64,000 nt of DNA from Bradyrhizobium sp. dw_411 (GCF_018449695.1 NZ_JAAVUY010000001.1:124001-188000), one strand, 5' to 3'; positions 8,809-18,623 are shown, counted from the stretch's first letter. Translations and numbers: made by a program. The notes: a model not told the origin generated them from the sequence alone.

Positions 8809-9861
8809 TTGCCAAAAAGCGCATCGGATTCGCCTTCGCTCGCTCCCCGCAAAATCGACCGCGACATGCCAGTTCCGCCCGAAACGCAGGTGGTCATCGA
8901 CTTCGATGACAATCGCGCGGCCTCGGCGCTGGTCGGACCCTACGGACAAAATCTGGCGCTGATCGAACGCCGGCTCGGCATCGTGGTGGATTCGCGCGGC
9001 AATCACATCACCATCGCCGGATCGCGCGATGGCTGCGACGCCGCGCGGCGTGTGCTGGAGACGCTGTATGCCCAGGCGGTCAAGGGACAAGACCTCGCCC
9101 AGGGCGACGTCGAAGGCGCGATCCGTGCCGTGATCGCGCAGGGATCGCTGTTCGAATTCGACGCCAAGGCCGCCAAATCGTCGTTCGAGACCATCAATCT
9201 GCGCAAGCGCCCGGTGCGGGCGCGCACCGCCGCGCAGGATTCCTACATCCGCGCACTCAAGCGCCACGAATTGGTGTTCGGCATCGGCCCGGCCGGTACC
9301 GGCAAGACCTGGCTTGCGGTGGCGCAGGCCGCGCAATTGTTCGAGCGCAAGGAGGTCGATCGCATCATTTTGTCGCGCCCCGCGGTCGAAGCCGGCGAAC
9401 GGCTCGGCTTCCTGCCCGGCGATTTGCGCGAGAAGGTCGATCCTTATCTGAGGCCGATCTACGATGCGCTTTACGATCTGATGGATTCACGAATCGTCGA
9501 ACGCGCCTTGCAAACCGGCGAAATCGAAATCGCGCCGCTGGCCTTCATGCGCGGCCGTACCTTGACCAACGCCGCGATCATTCTGGACGAGGCGCAAAAC
9601 ACTACCTCGATGCAGATGAAGATGTTCCTGACCCGGCTTGGCGAGAACAGCCGCATGATCATCACCGGCGATCCCTCGCAGGTCGACCTGCCGAACGGCC
9701 AGGCGTCAGGCCTCGCGGAAGCCGCGAGACTGCTCGATGGCGTCGAGGGCATCGCCCAGGTGAAATTCACGGCCGAAGACGTGATCCGCCACGAACTGGT
9801 GGCGCGTATCGTCGCGGCCTATGAAGGATTGCCGCAGCGGCCGGCAACCGCAAAACCTTAA
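8809..9861 (+). CDS. ybeZ: PhoH-like ATPase (YbeZ type)
   Basis: 350 residues from a TTG start 4 bases after miaB. An N-terminal KH-like region (DDNRAASALVGPYGQNLALIE) precedes the P-loop GPAGTGKTWLAVAQAA and Walker B DEAQNTT. This is the PhoH/YbeZ RNA-associated ATPase that partners the endoribonuclease YbeY encoded next; the TAATG overlap couples the two. Also often annotated phoH. Confidence 0.93.
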   Translation: MPKSASDSPSLAPRKIDRDMPVPPETQVVIDFDDNRAASALVGPYGQNLALIERRLGIVVDSRGNHITIAGSRDGCDAARRVLETLYAQAVKGQDLAQGDVEGAIRAVIAQGSLFEFDAKAAKSSFETINLRKRPVRARTAAQDSYIRALKRHELVFGIGPAGTGKTWLAVAQAAQLFERKEVDRIILSRPAVEAGERLGFLPGDLREKVDPYLRPIYDALYDLMDSRIVERALQTGEIEIAPLAFMRGRTLTNAAIILDEAQNTTSMQMKMFLTRLGENSRMIITGDPSQVDLPNGQASGLAEAARLLDGVEGIAQVKFTAEDVIRHELVARIVAAYEGLPQRPATAKP

Positions 9862-10436
9862 TGCCCAAACCTGCCGCCGAACGCGCGCCGGGGGCGAATC
9901 CCCGTCGCAACAGAAATGCCGGACCGATGGCGACGTTTGCCCTGCCGATAACCGAAGTCCTCGTGGTCGCCGATGTCTGGCAGGCCGAGGCCAATGCGGA
10001 GACCGTGATCCAGCGCGCCATCGCGGCGGCGGCCGAGTTCGTCGATGCGGATATCGGAGAGGCCGAACTCGCGGTCATGCTGACCGACGATGACGGCATT
10101 CGCACCCTCAACAACAACTGGCGCGGCATCGACAAGCCGACCAATGTGCTGTCGTTTCCCGCGCTGCCGCCGTCTGGCCCGAGCGGGCCCGACGATGCGC
10201 CGCGGATGCTCGGCGACATCGCGATTGCCTATCAGACCATGCGGCGGGAAGCCGACGACGAACAAAAGCCGTTCGATCATCATCTCAGCCATCTCGCGAT
10301 CCATGGCTTCCTGCATTTGATCGGTTACGATCACGAACAAGACGACGACGCCGAGACCATGGAAGCGCTCGAGACGGAAATCCTGGCGCAACTCGGCATT
10401 CCCGATCCGTATTCCGATCGGGAGCGGACGGACTGA
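9861..10436 (+). CDS. ybeY: Endoribonuclease / rRNA maturation factor YbeY
   Basis: 191 residues, with the zinc-binding signature HGFLHLIGYDHEQD (three metal His) near residue 151. YbeY acts in 16S rRNA 3'-end processing and ribosome quality control. The first 22 residues (basic, low conservation) precede an alternative ATG at 9927 (MATFALPITE) that would give a more standard length. The ATG at 9861 overlaps the phoH stop by one base. Confidence 0.94.
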   Translation: MPKPAAERAPGANPRRNRNAGPMATFALPITEVLVVADVWQAEANAETVIQRAIAAAAEFVDADIGEAELAVMLTDDDGIRTLNNNWRGIDKPTNVLSFPALPPSGPSGPDDAPRMLGDIAIAYQTMRREADDEQKPFDHHLSHLAIHGFLHLIGYDHEQDDDAETMEALETEILAQLGIPDPYSDRERTD

Positions 10437-10437
10437 G

Positions 10438-11553
10438 ATGGTGGATTCCGAACCGACCCATGACAATCCGCGCAATACGCGCAACCTGCCGGCTGTGGTG
10501 CAGGAAGGCGAAGTCATGCGCCCGGCTGCCGAAGGCTGGCTGACCCGCGCGATCCGCACGCTGTTCGGATGGAAGCCGGGATCGGTCCGCGACGACCTGC
10601 AGGTCGTGCTCGACGCCTCGACACCGGACGAGGTTGGCTTCTCCGCGATCGAGCGCACCATGCTGCGCAATATACTCGGCCTGCATGAACGGCGCATCGC
10701 CGACGTGATGATCCATCGCGCCGACATCGTCGCGGTCAAGCGCGACATTCCGCTTGGCGAATTGATGAGCCTGTTCGAAAGCGCCGCGCATTCGCGCCTC
10801 GTCGTCTACAACGAAACCCTCGACGATCCCGAAGGCATCGTCCACATCCGCGACCTTCTCGCCTTCATGACCGCCAGGGCGCGCGTCGCCGAACCATCCA
10901 AGGCCAAGCGCAAGAAGCCATTCCCCGCGGGCCTCGATCTGCGCGCGGTCGATCTGGCGCTGCCGCTGGCGGACGCCAACATCATCCGCAAACTGCTGTT
11001 CGTACCGCCCTCGATGCGCGCGATCGATCTGTTGGCGCAGATGCAGGCCTCGCGCATTCATCTGGCGCTGGTGGTGGATGAATATGGCGGCACCGACGGC
11101 CTGGTCTCGATCGAAGATATTGTCGAGCAGATCGTCGGCGAGATCGACGACGAGCATGACAGCGACGAGCCGCCGGCGATCGTGCGGCAGGCCGACAATT
11201 CCTTCATCGCGGACGCCCGCGCCAGCCTCGACGATGTTCGCTCCGTGATCGGCGAGGACTTCGTGACCGGCGAGGCCGGCGAAGAAGTCGAAACGCTGGG
11301 CGGTTATCTCGTGACGCATGTCGGCCGGCTACCGGTGCGCGGCGAGGTCATTTCGGGGCCCGGCAATTTCGAAATCGAAGTGCTCGATGCCGATCCCCGT
11401 CGCGTCAAGCGACTGCGCATCGGCACCCGCAAGGAACGCTCTGCCGTGCGCGCGCAACGCGAGAGCCGTCGCCGCGAAGCCACAAATGAGACAGGTTCTG
11501 CACCGACCGGCGATACGACGAATCCACCCAGTGACGGCACGGGTTCGCCATGA
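10438..11553 (+). CDS. corC: CBS-domain CorC/HlyC family protein
   Basis: 371 residues without transmembrane segments. Two CBS repeats (about 80-230; HERRIADVMIHRADIVAV and ALVVDEYGGTDGLVSIEDIVEQIVG) are followed by a CorC_HlyC accessory domain (about 255-335) and a basic, Ser/Thr-rich tail. CorC proteins are linked to Mg/Co efflux, and the gene sits upstream of lnt as in E. coli. Longer than E. coli CorC (292) through both ends. The stop overlaps the lnt ATG. Confidence 0.9.
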   Translation: MVDSEPTHDNPRNTRNLPAVVQEGEVMRPAAEGWLTRAIRTLFGWKPGSVRDDLQVVLDASTPDEVGFSAIERTMLRNILGLHERRIADVMIHRADIVAVKRDIPLGELMSLFESAAHSRLVVYNETLDDPEGIVHIRDLLAFMTARARVAEPSKAKRKKPFPAGLDLRAVDLALPLADANIIRKLLFVPPSMRAIDLLAQMQASRIHLALVVDEYGGTDGLVSIEDIVEQIVGEIDDEHDSDEPPAIVRQADNSFIADARASLDDVRSVIGEDFVTGEAGEEVETLGGYLVTHVGRLPVRGEVISGPGNFEIEVLDADPRRVKRLRIGTRKERSAVRAQRESRRREATNETGSAPTGDTTNPPSDGTGSP

Positions 11554-13163
11554 CCGCTGCCGGCAGACTTCGCGGCGCCGGTCTTGCGATCATCCTGTCC
11601 TGGGGGTGGAAGCGCGCCGGCATTGCGCTCGTCGCCGGCGCGCTGTCGGCCCTGGCAATGGCGCCGTTCAATGCATGGCCGGTGCTGTTCCTGACCTTTC
11701 CGGTCGCGGTCTGGCTGATCGATGGCGCGGGCGCCGGACGTCTGCAGGGCGTGCCGGCGGCGGCGATGGCCGGCTGGTGGTTCGGCCTCGGCTATTTCGT
11801 GCCGGGATTGTACTGGATCGGCTACGCGTTCCTGGTCGATGCCTCGACCTTCGCGTGGTTGCTGCCGTTCGCGATCCTGGGTCTGCCAGCCTATCTCGCG
11901 CTGTTCACCGCCCTGGGCTTTGCGCTGGCGCGCCTGATCTGGACACGGGATGCCTCACGGGTAATCGCGCTGGCCGCAAGCCTGACGTTAAGCGAATGGC
12001 TGCGCGGCCATGTGCTCACGGGCTTTCCGTGGAATGCGTTCGGCTACGCGCTGACCGAACCTCTGGCGCTGGCGCAGACCGCGTCGCTGATCGGCCTGTG
12101 GGGCATGACATTCTTGGCCGTGGCGATCTTCGCAAGCCCGGCCGCGCTGATCGACGGCAGTTCGCGCGGACGCAAGCCGTGGATCGCGCCTGTGATCGCG
12201 CTGGCACTGCTGATCGCGATGGGAGTTTTTGGCGTCGTGCGCCTCGGCCTGCAACCGACTAAATTGATCGCCAGCGTCAAACTGCGGATCATGCAGCCCA
12301 ACCTGCAGCAGGACGTCAGGTTCAATTACTCCGCCAAGGCGGAAGTGATGCAAAAATATCTGACACTGTCCGATCGCGCCTCCGGACCGCAATCCACCGG
12401 CGTGCGCGACGCCAATATCCTGATCTGGCCGGAATCAGCGTTCCCGTTTTTCCTGACGCGCGAAGCTGACGCGATGGCGCAGATCGCCGATCTCTTGCCC
12501 AAGGGCACCGTCCTGATCACCGGATCGGTGCGTGCGCCGGAGTTGCCGCCGGGCGTGCGGGTCACACGCGCCTACAATTCGATCTACGTGATCGATCACG
12601 ACGGCAGCGTGCTATCAATTTACGACAAGCTGCATCTGGTCCCGTTCGGCGAATTTCTTCCCTACCAGGACTGGATGGAAAAAATCGGCCTGGAGCAACT
12701 GACCAAGGTTCAAGGCGGATTTATTCCGGGCACCCGGCGGCGCAGCATGGACATCCCCAATGCACCGCGCGCGCTACCCCTGATCTGTTATGAAGCGATT
12801 TTTCCCGGCGACGTTGCGGAAAGCGACGACCGTCCCGGCTGGATCGTCAATCTCACCAATGACGGCTGGTTCGGCATTTCGACCGGCCCGTATCAGCATC
12901 TGCAACAGGCGCGGCTGCGCGCCATCGAGCAAGGCCTGCCTGTCGTTCGTGCAGCAAACACCGGCATTTCTGCGGTTGTCGACCCACTCGGCCGGATCGT
13001 CGCAAAGCTCGATCTCGGCATTGAGGGCGTGCTCGATTCACCCCTGCCTTCCGCGATTGCAGCAACGATTTATACACGTGTTGGCGATATTCCCGCTGCC
13101 ATCATCGTCGCGGCCGCCTTTATTTTTGTCGTCAGGCGCCGCGTCGCGAGGCGAACGTCCTGA
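11550..13163 (+). CDS. lnt: Apolipoprotein N-acyltransferase
   Basis: 537 residues. About seven N-terminal membrane helices are followed by a periplasmic carbon-nitrogen hydrolase domain with the Glu (WPESAFPF), Lys (YDKLHLVPFGEF) and Cys (LICYEAIFPG) triad, and a last membrane helix (AAIIVAAAFIFVVRRR). Lnt adds the third acyl chain to the N-terminal Cys of lipoproteins. It ends the miaB-lnt run. Confidence 0.95.
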   Translation: MTAAGRLRGAGLAIILSWGWKRAGIALVAGALSALAMAPFNAWPVLFLTFPVAVWLIDGAGAGRLQGVPAAAMAGWWFGLGYFVPGLYWIGYAFLVDASTFAWLLPFAILGLPAYLALFTALGFALARLIWTRDASRVIALAASLTLSEWLRGHVLTGFPWNAFGYALTEPLALAQTASLIGLWGMTFLAVAIFASPAALIDGSSRGRKPWIAPVIALALLIAMGVFGVVRLGLQPTKLIASVKLRIMQPNLQQDVRFNYSAKAEVMQKYLTLSDRASGPQSTGVRDANILIWPESAFPFFLTREADAMAQIADLLPKGTVLITGSVRAPELPPGVRVTRAYNSIYVIDHDGSVLSIYDKLHLVPFGEFLPYQDWMEKIGLEQLTKVQGGFIPGTRRRSMDIPNAPRALPLICYEAIFPGDVAESDDRPGWIVNLTNDGWFGISTGPYQHLQQARLRAIEQGLPVVRAANTGISAVVDPLGRIVAKLDLGIEGVLDSPLPSAIAATIYTRVGDIPAAIIVAAAFIFVVRRRVARRTS

Positions 13164-13287
13164 CGTCTGCCTACGAAAATCCACCAGTTGACAGATCGAC
13201 TGCGCCATTCGCATTCTGCGCACCGAGATTGCCCAAGAATAGACCCGTCAGGATATTGCTCGAATTCCCTGCATTGATTATTCACCG

Positions 13288-13332
13288 ATCCTCCGAGCAG
13301 GATTTGACGGTATCGGCGCCTGAGGCTACTCA
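13288..13332 (+). promoter_or_regulatory. Candidate promoter and operator of the XRE gene
   Basis: TTGACG (13304-13309), 17 bases, TACTCA (13327-13332). An inverted repeat ATCCT-N6-AGGAT (13288-13303) abuts the -35 box, a plausible site for the downstream XRE regulator itself. The lnt-XRE gap (218 bases) holds nothing else recognisable besides AAGGAG at 13368. Confidence 0.45.
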
Positions 13333-13381
13333 GCTTTAGTTTTGCTTCACCCGACAAATGTAATTCCAAGGAGTGTTGGCG

Positions 13382-13798
13382 ATGTCGACCAAAGCGCCCA
13401 ATCCTGTTGACAAATATGTCGGCAGTCGTGTGCGCATGCGCCGCATCATGCTGGGCATGAGTCAGGAAAAGCTCGGCGAAGCGTTGGGCCTTACATTCCA
13501 GCAGGTTCAGAAATACGAGAAGGGGACCAACCGGGTCGGGGCGAGCCGCATTCAGCAGATCTCCGAAATACTCCAGGTGCCGGTGTCCTTCCTGTTTGAG
13601 GGCGGACCCAGCGGCACCATCAACGCCGAGGGCTTCAACGAAGGCAGTTCGCCGGCTTACGTGTCCGATTTTCTCGCGACATCGGAAGGTTTGGCGCTCA
13701 CCCGCGCCTTCACGCGGATCACCGACGCCAAGCTTCGGCGCAGCATCGTCGATCTGGTCGAGCAGATCGCGACGCGCGAAGGGCCCGACAAGCGCTAA
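13382..13798 (+). CDS. XRE-family helix-turn-helix regulator
   Basis: 138 residues. The start ATG 13382 follows AAGGAG at 13368-13373. The HTH covers about residues 15-70: RVRMRRIMLGMSQEKLGEAL and LTFQQVQKYEKGTNRVGASR. The C-terminal half is helical and ends in LVEQIATREGPDKR. It resembles the short PhrR-like regulators found upstream of metK in Rhizobiaceae; here metK is not next to it. Target genes unknown. Confidence 0.88.
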   Translation: MSTKAPNPVDKYVGSRVRMRRIMLGMSQEKLGEALGLTFQQVQKYEKGTNRVGASRIQQISEILQVPVSFLFEGGPSGTINAEGFNEGSSPAYVSDFLATSEGLALTRAFTRITDAKLRRSIVDLVEQIATREGPDKR

Positions 13799-13807
13799 CA
13801 GCAAACC

Positions 13808-13909
13808 GTCATTCCGGGGCGCGCGCAAAGCGAGCGAGCCCGGAATCTCGAGATTCCCCGATGCACAATTGTGCATCTGAGGTTCGCGCTACGCGCGCCC
13901 CGGAATGAC
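13808..13909. repeat. Palindromic intergenic repeat, family A copy 2
   Basis: 18-bp outer arms GTCATTCCGGGGCGCGCG (13808-13825) and its reverse complement (13892-13909). Inside are CCCGGAATCTCGAGATTCC, shared with copy 1 at 7198, and the perfect palindrome GATGCACAATTGTGCATC (13859-13876). It fills the XRE-trmB gap. Confidence 0.85.
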
Positions 13910-13968
13910 GGCAGTTGAATTCCACAAGGCACCCACATGTTGAAGACAGCCAACGCGTTCGATCCCCG

Positions 13969-14712
13969 ATGAGTGCCGCGAGCCGCGAGCCCGGCGATCG
14001 CGACGCTTCGCCCGATGACGCACTCGCCATTCATCCGCACGGCTCGTTCTTCGGCCGGCGCAAGGGTCACAAGCTTCGCTCGCACCAGGCTGACCTGATC
14101 GATCAACTGCTGCCCCGGCTTTCGCTTGAGATCGCAACCGCGCCGGCTTTGAGCCTCGCCGCGCTGTTCGATGTGCCGGTCGGCGATGTCAGACTGGAAA
14201 TCGGGTTCGGCGGCGGCGAGCATCTGATCGCGGAAGCGCGCGCCTTTCCCGCGACCGGCTTCATCGGCTGCGAACCCTATGTCAACGGCATGGCCAAGAT
14301 CCTGGCGCAGATCGAAGCCCATGCCGTCGGCAACGTCAGGCTGTTCGCGGGCGATGCCGCCGAACTGCTGGCATGGGCGCCGCCGCAATCGCTGTCGCGC
14401 ATCGACCTGATCCATCCCGACCCATGGCCGAAACGGCGGCACTGGAAACGGCGTTTCGTGCAGGACGCCACCATCGGCGCAATGGCGCGCGTGCTACGGC
14501 CCGGCGGCGAATTTCGCTTCGTCAGCGATATCAGCGATTATTGCGCATGGACGCTGGCGCATCTTTCGCGCTCGCCGGATTTCATCTGGACTGCGGAGCG
14601 AGCCGATGACTGGCGCCTGCCCTGGGCCGGGTACACGATGACGCGCTACGGCCGCAAAGCCGAACGCGAAGGCCGGCGCGCCGCCTATCTGCGATTTCGA
14701 CGGATCGGCTGA
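13969..14712 (+). CDS. trmB: tRNA (guanine-46-N7)-methyltransferase
   Basis: 247 residues from ATG 13969. SAM-binding motif LEIGFGGGEHLIAEA (about residue 74) and the TrmB hallmark DPWPKRRHWKRR are present. It forms m7G46 in the variable loop of tRNAs. An N-terminal extension holds GSFFGRRKGHKLRSHQ, which is typical of alphaproteobacterial TrmB. Confidence 0.94.
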   Translation: MSAASREPGDRDASPDDALAIHPHGSFFGRRKGHKLRSHQADLIDQLLPRLSLEIATAPALSLAALFDVPVGDVRLEIGFGGGEHLIAEARAFPATGFIGCEPYVNGMAKILAQIEAHAVGNVRLFAGDAAELLAWAPPQSLSRIDLIHPDPWPKRRHWKRRFVQDATIGAMARVLRPGGEFRFVSDISDYCAWTLAHLSRSPDFIWTAERADDWRLPWAGYTMTRYGRKAEREGRRAAYLRFRRIG

Positions 14713-14730
14713 CTTGATCGCGATTTGAAA

Positions 14731-15813
14731 TCAGGCCGACTGACGGGTCTGCCAGAAATTCACCACACGCTCCGCGGTCAACGGCATCAGGCGCACGAAA
14801 TTGGTGCGCACATTCTCGATGTCGGTCGGCGACGGCACCCGGGTTGGGCCGAGCCGGAGCAGGACCAAGGCGCGCACGGTGACCCATTCGAGCCCGATCG
14901 CCTTGCCGAGGATCAGGACCGGATCGTGGCGGTCGCCGGAAATCAGCCGATCGAGCGTTGCGATCTTCACGCCCGACATCGCGGATAGAACAGCAACCGA
15001 CTCTTCGTATTTGTGGCTCTTGGCAAAGCCAAGCAGCGCGAGTTCGTTCAATTCGCCGTCGCGATGCAGCGCCATCACCTTGCGCTGTGCCGGCACGAAA
15101 TCGCGGCGGCTCTCGACCTTTTCGGGGACGCCGGAGATTTCGCTCATCGCCTGCTTGATCGCGACCTGCCGGCCGGGCTTGACCACCTCGAACAGACGAC
15201 GCCGCAGGATATCGATCGATCCCGCCAGGAGATCCTTCAACTGCAGGTCCGAAAGATCGTCGCGCTGGCCGACCTTGAGAGTCAGAACGCCATCCTTGCC
15301 GGCGCGCTTGATCAGTTCGGAATATCCCGTTTGCGAAAACTGCGCCCCGGCATTGCCGGCGGCGCGCCGCACCACATCGGCATCGCCGCGGCGCACGATC
15401 ACGTCCGTCAGATCCGGCGAGAGCGTCGATCGCTCCGACATTGCCAGCAAATGACCCTGGCCGCGCAGGCGTGCGATTTCGATCAGGGCCTGCTCGTCGA
15501 TGACGGGGGATCGGCGCAGCAATGGGCTCGCGATCGACAACTCGTCCTCACGCGCGAGTTGCCCGACCAAAGCGCGCGGCGCGTTGATCAGGCGGGACAG
15601 CCGTTCGGCCAGCTCGGCACGGGCGGCGATTTCGGTGTGCGGGACGAGATCGACGAGGATGCCGTCGAACAGATCGACGTGATGGGAGCGCAGATTGGGC
15701 GCGTCCTGCAGATACATTTCGGAGATGCGGCGAGCCGCCTCGGCCCGGCGCTTGGGATCGCCACCTCTGACGATCTCTTCGAGCCCGGGGATCATCGACG
15801 TGGCAACGGTCAT
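14731..15813 (-). CDS. DUF2336 domain protein
   Basis: 360 residues from ATG 15813; three more codons (Met-Cys-Cys) are open upstream. All-helical and soluble, with short repeated helical units resembling HEAT-like repeats (for example RAEAARRISEMYL and ARAELAERLSRLI). It matches the alphaproteobacterial DUF2336 family by eye; function unknown. It reads against trmB and rimP and stands alone. Confidence 0.8.
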   Translation of the reverse strand: MTVATSMIPGLEEIVRGGDPKRRAEAARRISEMYLQDAPNLRSHHVDLFDGILVDLVPHTEIAARAELAERLSRLINAPRALVGQLAREDELSIASPLLRRSPVIDEQALIEIARLRGQGHLLAMSERSTLSPDLTDVIVRRGDADVVRRAAGNAGAQFSQTGYSELIKRAGKDGVLTLKVGQRDDLSDLQLKDLLAGSIDILRRRLFEVVKPGRQVAIKQAMSEISGVPEKVESRRDFVPAQRKVMALHRDGELNELALLGFAKSHKYEESVAVLSAMSGVKIATLDRLISGDRHDPVLILGKAIGLEWVTVRALVLLRLGPTRVPSPTDIENVRTNFVRLMPLTAERVVNFWQTRQSA

Positions 15814-15939
15814 GCAACACACTCAAATCCCGCGCAGCGGCGGATTTCCCGGCAAATTTAGGTCGGCTTGGTGAAGGAAGGGTTAGGTTCGAAACCGTCC
15901 TTTAGCCGCGCAAAATCGCGGCTTTGGGCCTCGCAGGCC

Positions 15940-15968
15940 TTGCCGGATGAGGTGAAAACCGCTATATC
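15940..15968 (+). promoter_or_regulatory. Candidate promoter of the rimP-nusA-infB operon
   Basis: TTGCCG (15940-15945), 17-base spacer, TATATC (15963-15968). Transcription from about 15975 gives a leader of about 190 bases before rimP, with the terminator-like hairpin at 16006 about 30 bases into the RNA. This lies in the 341-base DUF2336-rimP gap. Another hairpin (GCCGCG CAAAAT CGCGGC, about 15905) sits just upstream. Confidence 0.55.
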
Positions 15969-16005
15969 CGCGCCAACTTATGGTTCTCATACGATCGCGT
16001 ATTGA

Positions 16006-16036
16006 GAGTGGGCCCGCTCCGGACCCGCTCTTTTTT
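16006..16036 (+). terminator. Intrinsic-terminator-like hairpin in the rimP leader
   Basis: Stem GAGTGGG (16006-16012) with ACCCGCTC (16023-16030, one G-U), extended by two G-C pairs after a mismatch, followed by six T (16031-16036). It lies between the predicted promoter and rimP on the coding strand, so it would end the operon's transcript early unless opened: a candidate attenuator. Downstream, GAGCC and GGCTC (16048-16079) can form a second stem. Confidence 0.6.
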
Positions 16037-16163
16037 ATTACCTGAACGAGCCCGCAAGCGACCACACCGGGCATGGCTCAGGTGCATCCCGGACCGCTTT
16101 TACGGCCCGGCCACAACCCACGGCACGTCAGACCGCCCGAGTAGACCAAATTTGACACTGGAT

Positions 16164-16934
16164 ATGACTGATCCGACCACAGATTCCCCTGATATCGACC
16201 TGCTCGCCGAGCCGCGGCTGGTGGTTGAGCCGGGTGCTGCGGCGCGGGTATCGGCGGTCGCGGGTCCGGTGCTGCAGGGAATGGGTTACCGGCTGGTCCG
16301 GATCAAGATCTCCGGCGAATCCGGCTGCACCGTCCAGATCATGGCGGAGCGGCCCGATGGAACCATGCTGATCGAAGATTGTGAAGCGATTTCAAAGGCT
16401 TTGTCACCGGTCATGGATGTCGCCGATCCGATCGAGCGGGCCTACCGGCTGGAAATTTCCTCGCCCGGGATCGACCGGCCGCTGGTGCGCCGGACCGATT
16501 TTGAACGTTTTGCCGGCCATCTCGTGAAAATCGACATGGCGCTGGCCCATCAGGGCCGCAAGCGGTTCCGCGGCACGCTTGGCGGCGTCGAGGGCGATGT
16601 CGTGCACTTACATCGCGATGACATCCGGGCGGGCGAAGATGCCGACGTGGCGCTGGTCATGGAAGACATCGCGGACGCAAGGCTGGTTCTGACCGACGAG
16701 CTGATCGCGGAATCGATGCGGCGCGGCAAGGCCGCCGAGCGCGAGTTGCGCCAGAATCTCGGGCTAGAGCCGCCGCCTCCGCCGCACGCCAAAAAAAGCG
16801 ATCCCGCGAAGAGCAACAAACCGAAGCCGAAATCGAACCTTAAGAAGCCAAGCGCCCCGAAAAATACCAAGGAACACCGTCTCGCCGCCGAAAGAGCGCG
16901 ACGAGGCGACATCGATCCCACTGAAGGAGACTGA
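16164..16934 (+). CDS. rimP: Ribosome maturation factor RimP
   Basis: 256 residues from ATG 16164. The N-terminal alpha/beta domain ([20 protein letters not shown] and the [16 protein letters not shown] motif) is followed by the SH3-like C-terminal domain ([19 protein letters not shown]) and a Lys/Pro-rich tail (about 205-256) of low complexity found in this bacterial group. RimP assists 30S assembly. It is the first gene of the operon with nusA, as in most bacteria. Confidence 0.94.
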   Translation: MTDPTTDSPDIDLLAEPRLVVEPGAAARVSAVAGPVLQGMGYRLVRIKISGESGCTVQIMAERPDGTMLIEDCEAISKALSPVMDVADPIERAYRLEISSPGIDRPLVRRTDFERFAGHLVKIDMALAHQGRKRFRGTLGGVEGDVVHLHRDDIRAGEDADVALVMEDIADARLVLTDELIAESMRRGKAAERELRQNLGLEPPPPPHAKKSDPAKSNKPKPKSNLKKPSAPKNTKEHRLAAERARRGDIDPTEGD

Positions 16935-16937
16935 GCC

Positions 16938-18551
16938 ATGGCAGCTGTCAGCGCCAATAAACTTGAACTGCTGCAGATCGCAGACGCCGTCGCGCGGGAA
17001 AAATCGATCGACCGGGGCATCGTGATCGCGGCGATGGAAGACGCCATCGCCAAGGCGGCGCGGGCCCGCTACGGCAGCGAGACCGACGTCCATGCCGAAA
17101 TCGACGCCAAGAAGGGCGAATTGCGGCTGTCGCGCCACATGCTGGTGGTCGAGCAGGTCGAGAATTCATCGAACCAGATTTCGCTGGTCGATGCGCAACG
17201 CGCCAATCCCGGCGCCCAGGTCGGCGATACCATCGCCGATACCCTGCCGCCGCTGGAATATGGCCGGATCGCCGCGCAATCCGCCAAGCAGGTGATCGTG
17301 CAGAAGGTGCGCGAGGCCGAGCGCGACCGGCAATATCAGGAATTCAAGGATCGCATCGGCGATATCGTCAACGGCATCGTCAAGCGCGTCGAATATGGCA
17401 GCGTGATTGTCGATCTCGGCCGCGGCGAAGCCATCGTGCGGCGTGACGAGATGCTGCCGCGCGAAGTTTTCCGCAACGGCGATCGCGTGCGCGCCTATAT
17501 TTTCGACGTGCGGCGTGAAACCCGCGGCCCGCAGATTTTCCTGTCGCGCACCCATCCGCAATTCATGGCGAAACTGTTCGCGCAGGAAGTGCCGGAAATC
17601 TATGACGGCATTGTCGAGATCAAGGCGGTCGCCCGCGATCCCGGGTCGCGCGCGAAAATCGGCGTGATTTCAAGGGATTCGTCGGTCGATCCGGTCGGCG
17701 CCTGCGTCGGCATGCGCGGCTCGCGCGTGCAGGCCGTGGTCAATGAATTGCAGGGCGAAAAGATCGACATCATTCCCTGGTCGCCCGATATCGCGACCTT
17801 TGTCGTCAACGCGCTGGCGCCCGCCGAAGTCGCCAAGGTCGTGATCGACGAAGATCGCGAACGGATCGAGGTTGTGGTTCCCGATACCAATAACCAATTG
17901 TCATTGGCGATCGGACGGCGCGGGCAGAACGTGCGTCTTGCTTCGCAACTGACCGGTTGGGACATCGACATTCTCACCGAGCAGGAAGAATCCGAACGCC
18001 GCCAGGCCGATTTCGAAAACTCAACCCGGGTTTTCATGGAAGCTTTGAACGTCGACGAAGTCGTCGGTCAATTGCTGGCGTCGGAAGGCTTTACCTCGGT
18101 GGAGGAACTGGCGCTGGTCGACAGCAAGGAACTGGCTGGTATCGAAGGTTTCGACGATGAAACCGCGAGCGAGCTGCAGAGCCGGGCCCGCGAATATCTG
18201 GAACAGCTCGAAGGCGAGCTCGAAAACAAACGTAAGGAGCTCGGTGTGGAAGACGCTTTGAAGACAGTGCCCGGCGTGACCTCGAAGATGCTGGTGAAGT
18301 TCGGCGAAAACGAAATCAAGACCGTCGAGGATCTCGCCGGTTGCGCCACCGACGATCTGGTCGGCTGGACCGAGCGCAAGGAAGGCAGCGAGCCGACCAA
18401 GCATCCCGGCATTCTCGATGCCAACGAAATCTCGCGCGACGATGCCGAGAACATGATCATGCAGGCGCGCGTCATCGCCGGCTGGATCACCGAAGCCGAT
18501 CTGGTGAAGAAGCCCGAGGAGACCGAGACCGCTGAAGGTCAGCCGGTCTGA
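16938..18551 (+). CDS. nusA: Transcription termination/antitermination factor NusA
   Basis: 537 residues: N-terminal RNA-polymerase-binding domain (1-125), S1 (about 135-200; [16 protein letters not shown]), KH1 and KH2 ([17 protein letters not shown] and [18 protein letters not shown]), then two helix-hairpin-helix-like acidic repeats (about 360-520). It binds polymerase and nascent RNA and modulates pausing, Rho-independent termination and antitermination. It is 3 bases after rimP; the leader hairpin upstream makes NusA-dependent feedback plausible. Confidence 0.96.
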   Translation: MAAVSANKLELLQIADAVAREKSIDRGIVIAAMEDAIAKAARARYGSETDVHAEIDAKKGELRLSRHMLVVEQVENSSNQISLVDAQRANPGAQVGDTIADTLPPLEYGRIAAQSAKQVIVQKVREAERDRQYQEFKDRIGDIVNGIVKRVEYGSVIVDLGRGEAIVRRDEMLPREVFRNGDRVRAYIFDVRRETRGPQIFLSRTHPQFMAKLFAQEVPEIYDGIVEIKAVARDPGSRAKIGVISRDSSVDPVGACVGMRGSRVQAVVNELQGEKIDIIPWSPDIATFVVNALAPAEVAKVVIDEDRERIEVVVPDTNNQLSLAIGRRGQNVRLASQLTGWDIDILTEQEESERRQADFENSTRVFMEALNVDEVVGQLLASEGFTSVEELALVDSKELAGIEGFDDETASELQSRAREYLEQLEGELENKRKELGVEDALKTVPGVTSKMLVKFGENEIKTVEDLAGCATDDLVGWTERKEGSEPTKHPGILDANEISRDDAENMIMQARVIAGWITEADLVKKPEETETAEGQPV

Positions 18552-18623
18552 TGCGGGCGTTCGCCAAAAACGCACGGTTCTGCGCAGCCGCAATGCGCAC
18601 ATGTTAGGAGAGACGTCACACGC

